From contig JAWUXM010000046.1 in NCBI GenBank assembly GCA_034111325.1, positions 1 through 41,285 of the forward strand: 41,285 nucleotides of DNA, given 5' to 3'. The notes under the pieces were generated by a model that worked only from the letters and a program-made list of their open reading frames with translations, ran no database searches and was not told where the DNA came from. Source of the DNA: JAWUXM01 sp034111325. GTDB lineage: Bacteria > Pseudomonadota > Alphaproteobacteria > Rickettsiales > JABIRX01. The position numbers were made by a program, and so were the translations under genes. Every line of letters begins with the position of its first letter. The first letter of the stretch is position 1. Shown in pieces: positions 17,467-25,107 of the stretch.

Positions 17467-18513
17467 CTAATCTTGACGGAAAAGGACATGTCTATACCTT
17501 TGATGATCCTCAAGAACTTTACCTGTCCCGACGACTACACATGAAAGTGGATTATCAGCCACAAAAACTGGTAAGTTAGTTGCTTTCTTGATGACTTGGT
17601 CAAGATTTTTGAGTAAGGCACCACCACCAGTTAGGACAATCCCCTGGTCAACAATATCCGCCGAAATTTCTGGCGGCGCGCGCTCTAACACTTCTCTTGC
17701 TGCATCAACAATTTGTGAAACTGGCTCGATTAAGGCTTCTGCTATGTGGTATTCACTCAACGTCATTTCTTTTGGCACACCTTTATGTAGGTCACGACCA
17801 CGAATCTCCATAACTTTGCCTTTGCCATCTTCTGGCGGTTGCGCAATTCCAATCGTTTTTTTGATCTTTTCTGCCATAGTTTCGCCGATCAATAAATCAT
17901 GATTTTTACGCACGTAAGAAATAATCGCCTCATCCATTTTATCACCACCGACTCTAATTGATGATGATTCAACTATTCCACCTAGTGAGACAACTGCAAT
18001 TTCAGTTGTACCACCACCAATATCAATAACCATTGAACCAATCGGCTCAGTTACGGGTAAATTAGCACCAATTGCTGCTGCCATTGGCTCTTCAATTAAA
18101 TAAACTGGGTTACCACCGGCATTTTCTGCTGCTTCTTGAATAGCCCTTCTATCAACCGGAGTTGAGCCAGAAGGCACACAGATAATCACCATTGGGCTAC
18201 GTAATGTGCGATGATTATTCACTGTAGTTATGAAATGTTTAATCATCTCTTCAGCAAATTTGAACTCAGCAATCACGCCATCTTTTAAAGGACGCCTTGC
18301 ATCAATTTTCGCAGGGGTTCTCCCTAACATGAGTTTTGCCTCGTTACCGAAAATCATTAAACCGCTATCTAGCATTTTGGCGACAACTGAAGGCTCATTC
18401 AGGACAATCCCCTTACCTTTAACATAAACTAACGTATTGGCGGTTCCTAAATCGATTGCGATATCATCCGCTGAGATAAAACTTGAGAATTTTTTGATAA
18501 TATTATTAAGCAT
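17467..18513 (-). CDS. mreB: Actin-like cell-shape protein MreB
   Basis: MreB forms membrane-bound actin-like filaments that guide side-wall synthesis in rod-shaped cells. From ATG 18513 the protein has 348 residues. The phosphate-1 motif is IAIDLGTANTLVYVKGKGIV, phosphate-2 is VIDIGGGTTEIAVVSLGG, and the adenine-binding segment near the end is IVLTGGGALLKNLD. An in-frame TTG two codons upstream is less likely. It leads the mreB-mreC operon. The upstream 460 bp is gene-free and structured. Confidence 0.96.
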   Translation of the reverse strand: MLNNIIKKFSSFISADDIAIDLGTANTLVYVKGKGIVLNEPSVVAKMLDSGLMIFGNEAKLMLGRTPAKIDARRPLKDGVIAEFKFAEEMIKHFITTVNNHRTLRSPMVIICVPSGSTPVDRRAIQEAAENAGGNPVYLIEEPMAAAIGANLPVTEPIGSMVIDIGGGTTEIAVVSLGGIVESSSIRVGGDKMDEAIISYVRKNHDLLIGETMAEKIKKTIGIAQPPEDGKGKVMEIRGRDLHKGVPKEMTLSEYHIAEALIEPVSQIVDAAREVLERAPPEISADIVDQGIVLTGGGALLKNLDQVIKKATNLPVFVADNPLSCVVVGTGKVLEDHQRYRHVLFRQD

Positions 18514-18976
18514 TTGCAACTATTTGTGAAGGTTTCCAACATAGAGATAAAGCCCTATAACAAGCAACTTACAAAGCGTTACATAAAAGTCCATGGAAAA
18601 TTATTACCTTCCTAATTATAGCAAGTATCTTTAATAAAGATGCATTTGTTATAGGCATAAAAGCTAGGGATTTTTGTTAAAAAATATGCAGTTAATAGCC
18701 ACGCTTATTGGCAAATATTTTTTGAGAAAAAGCACAGCTTTTTGCCATAACCCTAAGGGCAGTGGTAAAATTAGAGACATAGCATCGCACAATTATTCGG
18801 CAATAGCCTCGGCTATTACACTCTCAATTCTACGTGGCTACTCTCATCTAATTTTATCTACTGCAAATATATAATTATTAAAGATATTTGGTATTATGGG
18901 TGCCAAGCCTGCCCTTCTTCCTACATCATTGCACAACCCATTGTTTTTATCAGATAGGTTGTATGCCAGATAGGTA
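18514..18976. other. Gene-free region upstream of mreB
   Basis: These 463 bp lie between the mreB start and the stop of the ankyrin gene, so they should hold the mreB promoter (minus strand). I see no convincing coding sequence. They contain the structured repeat at 18619-18896 and, near 18950-18975, two direct copies of CAGATAGGT. No clear consensus promoter was found on the minus strand. Confidence 0.6.
18619..18896. repeat. Structured element inside a split palindrome
   Basis: The flanks AAGTATCTTTAATAAAGAT (18621-18639) and TTAAAGATATTTGGTAT (about 18878-18894) match the two halves of the palindrome at 16518-16548. They are separated by about 230 bp. The interior holds a long imperfect hairpin with arms at 18759-18782 (starting GCAGTGGTAAAATTAGA) and 18838-18864 (ending TCTAATTTTATCTACTGC). 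A perfect small hairpin AATAGCC/GGCTATT (18802-18817) lies at its tip. A further stem-like segment with AAAAAGCACAGCTTTTT lies at about 18727-18743. It could be a mobile palindromic element or a non-coding RNA. Confidence 0.6.
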
Positions 18977-21900
18977 TTACTGTATTCCTACATAATGTTC
19001 TGTACTATTACGTTGTGCGAGAAGTCTTGTGCAGGCAGATGGTTGCAAGCTTGATTGAATCAAATTCACAGCGTCGGTATGGTTATTCTTTGTGGCGATT
19101 TGTATTAAGATTTCTCCTCTACCGTTAGTTAGATCTAAACCATTATTTATTAGCAACTGTAGTTTATCTAAAGCATTTAACCTTTCAAATGAGTATGGAC
19201 GTAAACCAAGTAAATCTTCGGCAACTGAGCTATACTCAGTACAATAATTAGGGCTAGCACCATTATCTAACAATAAACTCATGATTATACTATCTGCAAA
19301 ATGAACTGCCTGTTGCAAAGTTGAATCTTGAACTTTTGAATCTTCTTCTTCAATTAATAATTTAGCAATTTCGTAAGTTTCTTGATCAGGTTCTTCCAAT
19401 AAAGCATCTAAAGCATAATTGCCTTGGTCATTAAATATTCTAATGTCAGCCCCTTTCTGTAAAAGCACTTTGACGATGGCTAGTTTATTATCTCGTTGGT
19501 ATCTATAACTTGAACAAGCAATATTTAACAATGTATCACCATCTTTGGTTTTTTGATTAATGTCGTTAATTGCAGGTAATATTTTTTTAACCATTTCTAT
19601 ATTACCTTGCCTCATAGCAAAAATTAATTTGGTGACATTGTCCAAATTAGTTCTTGGCAGAAGATATTTAGCAATCTCCTTATTTTTATCAGAATCCAGA
19701 GACATTTCTAAAGCTGTTTTGCCATGTCGATTTTTGCTATCGGGACTTGCGCCAGATTCAACGGCCAGTTTAATTAATTCTAATTTTCCATCTTGCGCAG
19801 CATTATGCAGCATGTTATTACCATGCTTATCCTTAATTTTTGGATCTGCACCTCTATCAAGCAACAATTGAATTATAGACTGATCTGGGTTCCGACTATC
19901 TCGATATTTCATACATGCTAAATGCAAAGGAGTATAACCGCAGATTTTCTGGTCGATTAGAATATTGCCATTATCTAATATCTGCTTTACTTGCTCTGCA
20001 TCTTGTTTTTTAACCGCTGCATATAATTCATAAGCATTTTGCAAATGCGCTAATTTGACTTTTTGTAGTTTTGCTAAAGTTTCGTCTCCTTCTGCTTCAG
20101 ATAATTTCTCCTCATGTGCATATTCGGCAAAATCTTGTCTACTGAATATCTTAATTTTTATTCTAAATAAAAAGCATAATTTTTGCTTAAATTTAGCAAT
20201 ATCATGTGGGCTTTGTGCGTCAATAAAAATACCAATTTCTTTGCCTTTTGCCGATGAATATTCTAATAGTTCTTTGCCCTTGATTCCAAGAATCTTAACA
20301 TTACTTTCTTGGCATATTTTTTCTATCTCGCCTTTTTTCTGATAGAGATCTTTAATTGATAATGTTGATGCCTTTTTCAAAAAAGCTTGCGCATCTGCAT
20401 CAATAGTTAAAAATCCGTTATGTTTCTTGATTTGCGCTATAAGTGTCGCTCTGTCGCCGACTGATTGAGCTTTATAAATAGCTTTAAAATCTTCTAAGGC
20501 TTCATTTGATACGTTAGAGAACAAATGATCTTCCTTATCAAATATATCTGGCTCTGAGAATTCTTGCCGCTCCCCTCTAGATTCTCTTTTACCCAAATAA
20601 ATGTTCATGTAGCGTTGACCAAGACTACAGCCTTCTTTATATAATTCTTTCTTTATTTGCTCTAAGGCTTTATCTTGCCAATGATATTGACCTGCCGTTT
20701 CTAAGCCAAGCGGGCTAAGTAATTCCTCATCATCCCCAACTGATTTCATGTTAAGAATACCGCTTTCAAGTTGAAACTGCAGTTCGTCTTTATGTTGCTG
20801 AGATAAGGATTTGACAACCTCTCCTTTTGCCAAAGAAAAATAATCTTGAGCAGTTTTACAATCTTCTAAGTCTGCACCTAGTTTTTTCAGGGTTATTTGG
20901 CATTGGCTGAGATTTATTTTGTTAGCCAAAATTCTATAATCTTTGAATGCTTTGCATTCTCTCTCTGTATCAACTGCGTTATTTTCTAAAAAAGATTTGC
21001 AGTTTTCATGGATTTCAAAACTCTCTTGAGAATCACAAATAAGTTTTAAATCATTTTTAAGAATATTTTGATAATAAATTTGATTCAAATGTTGTTCGCG
21101 GCTAATTGAGAATCTTGTTTGCCCAGAAATTTGATGATTAATTGCCGTTAAAATCTCCAATGCCGATTCTTGATCGTTACTAGTTAGAGATTTTTTCAAG
21201 AGCTCCTTTGCTAAATATCTTTCATATTCAGCGTTATATTGGGTTTTTTCCAAATCTGACAAAGGGTCTAACTCTTTACTGTCAGAAATTTCTTCTATTA
21301 CTTTATTAATCATAGCTTTGATTGAAGCTAAATATGCTGCTGAATCATAGGCTTTACCACCATCGGTTTGAATTGTTGAAGAAAATAAATCATTACCATA
21401 ATAAGAAAGCATAGAGCCAGCAGCATCTAGGACTTGGTCATGAGCTATGGAATTACGTAATTTTCTCAAATCATAAAATTCTTTTTTGAGCTCAAAACTC
21501 GCATATCTAATAAATTTGTTATTATGGTTTAAATTTTGTATAGCTTGACCAATTGCTGTTAAATTAAACAAAACAGCCTGATGATAAAACCTATCTTTCC
21601 TTGCCGCTATTCTTAATAGTTTTACTTGTTCAGCCATATCTTTAATAAGAGATTCCGTCAAATCATGAATCCTCTTTAAACTATCAGTAATAATGGCAAA
21701 TTGTGCTGCTATTTCTATGCCACCGTTTTTTTGTGCCACTTTGAATTCTTTAATAAATGCAAAGATGGTATTATCATCAAATTTAACATCTAATTTTTTC
21801 TTGGCTTTTCTTATATTCTCGTAATTTTTTATAATTGGCTGAGCAGTTGATTTTATTTTTGCTGCCTCACTTTTGATTTGCTTTATTTTGATTCTAAGGT

Positions 21901-23317
21901 TCTCAAAGTCTTTTTTAATGCCTAATGATTTCTCAGCACGATATTTCTGTACTAAATCAAATTTTTCTTTGGCAGTAAGGTTATCTTTTAGAGCCTTTTC
22001 TTCCATTCTAGCGATAGAACCTTCAGCTTTTTCCCATAAAGCCTTAAATTGGTTTTTGACCTTAATTCTAGCTTCTAGAGTTTCTTCATCAGCTTTAATT
22101 TTAATATTATCTACGATTCCTATTCTGACATTTTGCCAATTTTCAAGTTCTTGGCAATTGTCTTTTAACAAAACAACTAAATTTTCATCGACAACTTTTT
22201 TCACATCACTTATCTCATGGCTTCGATATTCAAATTCACCAAGCATTGCTTTTTTAATAAAGGCTAATTTTTCTTGTATTGTAGCATTAGCTTGAAGAGC
22301 TAGAGGTAATGATTCTTTAATTGCCGCAACAGCTTTTTCTGCTCTATCTATGCCTTTGGCATCTGGTTGCTCAACAATAGGTTCGACTTCCTTAATTTCT
22401 TTTAAGGCTTCAAAAGTTCTAACTACTTGCCCAGTTAGCTTCTTTAATGCTGCAATAAAGTCTCGCGTTAATTTTTCTTTGCTTAACTGCGTATCGGCAT
22501 AATCACCAGCATGTTCTATGGCATTACGAACATCTTTAGCAATTTTAAGAATATTGCTATTATCTGCAGGAATATATCTTTCAAAAATTAAAATATTTTT
22601 TGCCAATTCACCAGCTAAAGCCGTTATAGATAAAATTGCCTCACTATTTTTAAGATTATGTTCTATGGCACCTAAATCTATTACTAGAGGCGCTAATTTA
22701 TTATGCGCATCTTCTAAGAATATTTTATAAAGGGCTTTCTCTAATTGCGGAAATATTAGGAATTCATTAAATTTGTTACGTGATAACCCAGTAAATAAAA
22801 GACACTGCCAATGCTCCTCTTCTGATATAGGATTTTCGTCTGATTTTGTTTCTCTAGCTATACCAAAAAAACAAGATGAGTCATCTGCTGGCTTTATGTC
22901 ATAAACATTCTTTTTTTTAACAATTTTTTCTAACTCTTCTTTAATAAGTTTGAGATCATCTTTTAATAATTCTGCATCTTTCTCATCTTTTATAGTAAGA
23001 GCTAGTTTCTTTAACAATTCCCATGGGATGTTTGTAGAATAGAGGTCAGTTATACTACCGCTTTGTACAGATAGGTCTGAGATATATTGAGAGAATGCTC
23101 GTGCTTGGGCCAAAGCTTTGTTTTCACTATCTTTGTCGTCTGACAGAATGGCAAACATAGAAAAGCCGTCATTACTCGGATTAATTAAATAATCCAAATA
23201 TTCTATCGCACGATAAAGAGTTTTTATGTCTTGTTTTTGAGTGAATTCTTCATTTTTTGCTCCCGTAATTAAATCATTATTATTTTTCTTGTCCTGTTCT
23301 TTTCTTTCTCTTGCCAT
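18977..23317 (-). CDS. Giant ankyrin-repeat protein with HEPN-like regions
   Basis: This 1446-residue protein is predicted soluble, with no signal peptide or clear membrane helix. About residues 1-1090 are helical and highly charged. Two R-x4-H motifs in helical settings resemble HEPN RNase domains: RNAIEH at 264-269 and RNSIAH at 621-626. The second is preceded by LTAIGQAI at 586-593 and the helix ELKKEFYDLRKL, much like HepT-type HEPN. Ankyrin repeats occupy about 1100-1400 (GYTPLHLACMKY, LLLDRGADPKIKDKHGNNMLH, LLQKGADIRIFNDQGN, LLLDNGASPNYC). A GAGGA ribosome site and a sigma70-like promoter precede the start. Ankyrin proteins of this size in host-associated bacteria are often effectors; both that role and RNase activity are inference. 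Confidence 0.85.
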   Translation of the reverse strand: MARERKEQDKKNNNDLITGAKNEEFTQKQDIKTLYRAIEYLDYLINPSNDGFSMFAILSDDKDSENKALAQARAFSQYISDLSVQSGSITDLYSTNIPWELLKKLALTIKDEKDAELLKDDLKLIKEELEKIVKKKNVYDIKPADDSSCFFGIARETKSDENPISEEEHWQCLLFTGLSRNKFNEFLIFPQLEKALYKIFLEDAHNKLAPLVIDLGAIEHNLKNSEAILSITALAGELAKNILIFERYIPADNSNILKIAKDVRNAIEHAGDYADTQLSKEKLTRDFIAALKKLTGQVVRTFEALKEIKEVEPIVEQPDAKGIDRAEKAVAAIKESLPLALQANATIQEKLAFIKKAMLGEFEYRSHEISDVKKVVDENLVVLLKDNCQELENWQNVRIGIVDNIKIKADEETLEARIKVKNQFKALWEKAEGSIARMEEKALKDNLTAKEKFDLVQKYRAEKSLGIKKDFENLRIKIKQIKSEAAKIKSTAQPIIKNYENIRKAKKKLDVKFDDNTIFAFIKEFKVAQKNGGIEIAAQFAIITDSLKRIHDLTESLIKDMAEQVKLLRIAARKDRFYHQAVLFNLTAIGQAIQNLNHNNKFIRYASFELKKEFYDLRKLRNSIAHDQVLDAAGSMLSYYGNDLFSSTIQTDGGKAYDSAAYLASIKAMINKVIEEISDSKELDPLSDLEKTQYNAEYERYLAKELLKKSLTSNDQESALEILTAINHQISGQTRFSISREQHLNQIYYQNILKNDLKLICDSQESFEIHENCKSFLENNAVDTERECKAFKDYRILANKINLSQCQITLKKLGADLEDCKTAQDYFSLAKGEVVKSLSQQHKDELQFQLESGILNMKSVGDDEELLSPLGLETAGQYHWQDKALEQIKKELYKEGCSLGQRYMNIYLGKRESRGERQEFSEPDIFDKEDHLFSNVSNEALEDFKAIYKAQSVGDRATLIAQIKKHNGFLTIDADAQAFLKKASTLSIKDLYQKKGEIEKICQESNVKILGIKGKELLEYSSAKGKEIGIFIDAQSPHDIAKFKQKLCFLFRIKIKIFSRQDFAEYAHEEKLSEAEGDETLAKLQKVKLAHLQNAYELYAAVKKQDAEQVKQILDNGNILIDQKICGYTPLHLACMKYRDSRNPDQSIIQLLLDRGADPKIKDKHGNNMLHNAAQDGKLELIKLAVESGASPDSKNRHGKTALEMSLDSDKNKEIAKYLLPRTNLDNVTKLIFAMRQGNIEMVKKILPAINDINQKTKDGDTLLNIACSSYRYQRDNKLAIVKVLLQKGADIRIFNDQGNYALDALLEEPDQETYEIAKLLIEEEDSKVQDSTLQQAVHFADSIIMSLLLDNGASPNYCTEYSSVAEDLLGLRPYSFERLNALDKLQLLINNGLDLTNGRGEILIQIATKNNHTDAVNLIQSSLQPSACTRLLAQRNSTEHYVGIQ

Positions 23318-23349
23318 AATTTCCTCTTTTTACTGATTGATTACAACCA

Positions 23350-23378
23350 ATTATAGCATAATTTTAGAGGTGATACAA
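23350..23378 (-). promoter_or_regulatory. Sigma70-like promoter for the ankyrin gene
   Basis: On the minus strand TTGTAT (23378-23373) and a perfect TATAAT (23355-23350) are separated by 17 nt. The start codon lies 33 nt beyond the -10 box. This suggests the ankyrin gene has its own promoter downstream of the DUF2610-like gene. Confidence 0.55.
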
Positions 23379-23393
23379 GCGAAAGTTGTGGTG

Positions 23394-23738
23394 TTAAGTT
23401 ATACCGTCAGTGGTTTGGGCAGGAGATGCTTTCTCTAGAGCTTCAACTTGCGCTTTCTTCTCCTCAGGGATTGCTTTATCAGAGGCTTCCTTCGGTGGGT
23501 TAGCGGCGTTTACTGCATAGACACATAAATCTTCAAAAGAGACTTTGTTTTTAATAGAGAGCTCTTCTAAACGCTTCAGTGACTCCATAATGTTACTTGG
23601 TATGGATATGCCTCTTTGTTTACCTAGCCAACTTGATTGATTCTGCACAGGGTGATGCCCTGCACGTGGCTTACCAATATATAAATCAATCGGATGTTGC
23701 TTGCCGCCTACATCACATGGTATGGTAAGTTTTTTCAT
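23394..23738 (-). CDS. Small DUF2610-like protein
   Basis: This 114-residue soluble protein opens MKKLTIPCDVGGKQHPIDLYIG. It continues with HPVQNQSSWLGKQRGISIPSNIMESLKRLEEL and NKVSFEDLCVYAVNAA. From memory this pattern resembles DUF2610, a small family of unknown function found mainly in Rickettsiales. A charged, low-complexity tail follows residue 85. It lies 76 nt upstream of the ankyrin gene on the same strand, and a separate promoter appears to lie between them. No function can be assigned. Confidence 0.65.
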   Translation of the reverse strand: MKKLTIPCDVGGKQHPIDLYIGKPRAGHHPVQNQSSWLGKQRGISIPSNIMESLKRLEELSIKNKVSFEDLCVYAVNAANPPKEASDKAIPEEKKAQVEALEKASPAQTTDGIT

Positions 23739-23780
23739 ATTAATTTTACTTTAATTTTTCACCGCAACTATGGTTATTAT

Positions 23781-25004
23781 TTAAAATCTTGCAACTGCAA
23801 ATTTATCAGTAGCGATCTCGCCATAGCCTTTATTGATTATATCGGCGATTAATTTCCCGCTGCCGCTTGATAATGTCCAACCTAATGTTCCGTGTGCTGT
23901 ATTAACAAATAAATTAGAAAATTTTGTTGCGCTAATAATCGGCAAAGCATCATTACTAACTGGGCGCAAACCTGTCCATTCCTTTGCTTGGTCAATTTGC
24001 ACGGCTAGATTTGGCAAAAGTTCCTGCACTTTTTTCTTTAAAAGCCCAAGACGTTGTGGATCTATCGCATAATCAAAACCGTAAATATCCGCTATTCCTG
24101 CTGCACGAATGCTATTTCCCAAACCACTATAAACCACTTTATTTTCTATATCGGTTAGACCAACGCTTAATTGCCTACCTGCAAAAGTCAGGCTATAGCC
24201 TTTAATCGGCTGCATAGGAATGTTGATACCAATTTTTCTTGCAATCTCGCCGCTTTGCACGCCGCAAGCTAAAACAAAATTATCTGCCAGCAATGCACCT
24301 TTGTCAGTGATAATTTTAGTGATTTTCCCTTGCGCAATTTCAACCTTTTCTAACTGCTGATTCAAGAGGAATTTTACTTTGTATTTTTCCTGCAAGATTT
24401 TACGCAATCCGCTCGCAAAAACCTGTGCATTTCCTGATTCATCATCAGGGTAATAAAGTCCTCCAATTACCCCAGAACCTTGCAGAAGCGGCTCTTTCTC
24501 CATACATGCTTTCTGGTCAAACTCAACAAACTTCATAGGCTGGCTATGTGCTGCACGCAAAACCTTAGCGAAAAGCTTTTTATTACGAAAAATATGTAAA
24601 ATCCCTGCACGTTGATAAGCAAAATCTATATCTACTTCCGAGAGAATTTCATGCATCATAGCTCGGCTATAATCGCCTAATTCAAATAAGGCCTGCAAAG
24701 ATTCGGCAGTTTTAGCGGGGCGCGAATTATATAAAAAATTCATTCCCCATGCAAATAAGCCTTTTTGCCACTTAACATCCACTACCGCTTCCTTGCCCAA
24801 AATATTATCCAACAAACAGCCAAAAACTCTTGGGTTTGTAATCGGTTCTGCATGTGCATAGCTTAGCTGCCCACCATTTGCAAAGCTTGTCTGCCCCGCA
24901 ACAATGTCGCCTTTATCAATAATCGTCACCTCATGACCAGACTTCGCCAAGAAGTAAGCCGTGCTGATGCCTATTATACCGCTACCAATTATTATTGCTT
25001 TCAT
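23781..25004 (-). CDS. dadA: D-amino acid dehydrogenase-like FAD oxidoreductase
   Basis: This FAD-dependent dehydrogenase of the DAO fold probably oxidises D-amino acids to keto acids, passing electrons to the respiratory chain. The 407 residues begin with the dinucleotide motif IIGSGIIGISTAYFLAKSGH and the segment VAGQTSFANGGQLSYAHAEP, typical of DadA. The C-terminal substrate/FAD part has EWTGLRPVSNDALPIIS and NTAHGTLGWTLSSGSGKLIAD. Length is close to the roughly 410-430 of DadA. It lacks an adjacent alanine racemase. Substrate range is not fixed by sequence. Confidence 0.88.
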   Translation of the reverse strand: MKAIIIGSGIIGISTAYFLAKSGHEVTIIDKGDIVAGQTSFANGGQLSYAHAEPITNPRVFGCLLDNILGKEAVVDVKWQKGLFAWGMNFLYNSRPAKTAESLQALFELGDYSRAMMHEILSEVDIDFAYQRAGILHIFRNKKLFAKVLRAAHSQPMKFVEFDQKACMEKEPLLQGSGVIGGLYYPDDESGNAQVFASGLRKILQEKYKVKFLLNQQLEKVEIAQGKITKIITDKGALLADNFVLACGVQSGEIARKIGINIPMQPIKGYSLTFAGRQLSVGLTDIENKVVYSGLGNSIRAAGIADIYGFDYAIDPQRLGLLKKKVQELLPNLAVQIDQAKEWTGLRPVSNDALPIISATKFSNLFVNTAHGTLGWTLSSGSGKLIADIINKGYGEIATDKFAVARF

Positions 25005-25029
25005 TCCTAAGTATGTTGTATATTCATAA

Positions 25030-25085
25030 TATTAACCCTCACCCCTACCCTCGCCCTTATTACAAGGGATAGGGAGTATATTTAC
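25030..25085. repeat. Diverged CCCTCTCCC-type repeat
   Basis: ACCCTCACCCCTACCCTCGC and CCCTTATTACAAGGGATAGG form a diverged, inverted copy of the repeat seen intact at 29069, 34497 and 34984. It fills most of the gap between dadA and dnaE. No promoter for dnaE is obvious within it. Confidence 0.6.
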
Positions 25086-25107
25086 GAATTAGCAAAGAGT
25101 TTAATAA

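Noticed and set aside
18759..18864. 6S RNA gene
   Set aside because: The hairpin lacks the large central bubble and the size of 6S RNA, and it sits inside a repeat-flanked element.
18674..18874. 66-codon open frame upstream of mreB
   Set aside because: It lies across the structured element, has no ribosome site, and its sequence is explained by hairpin arms.
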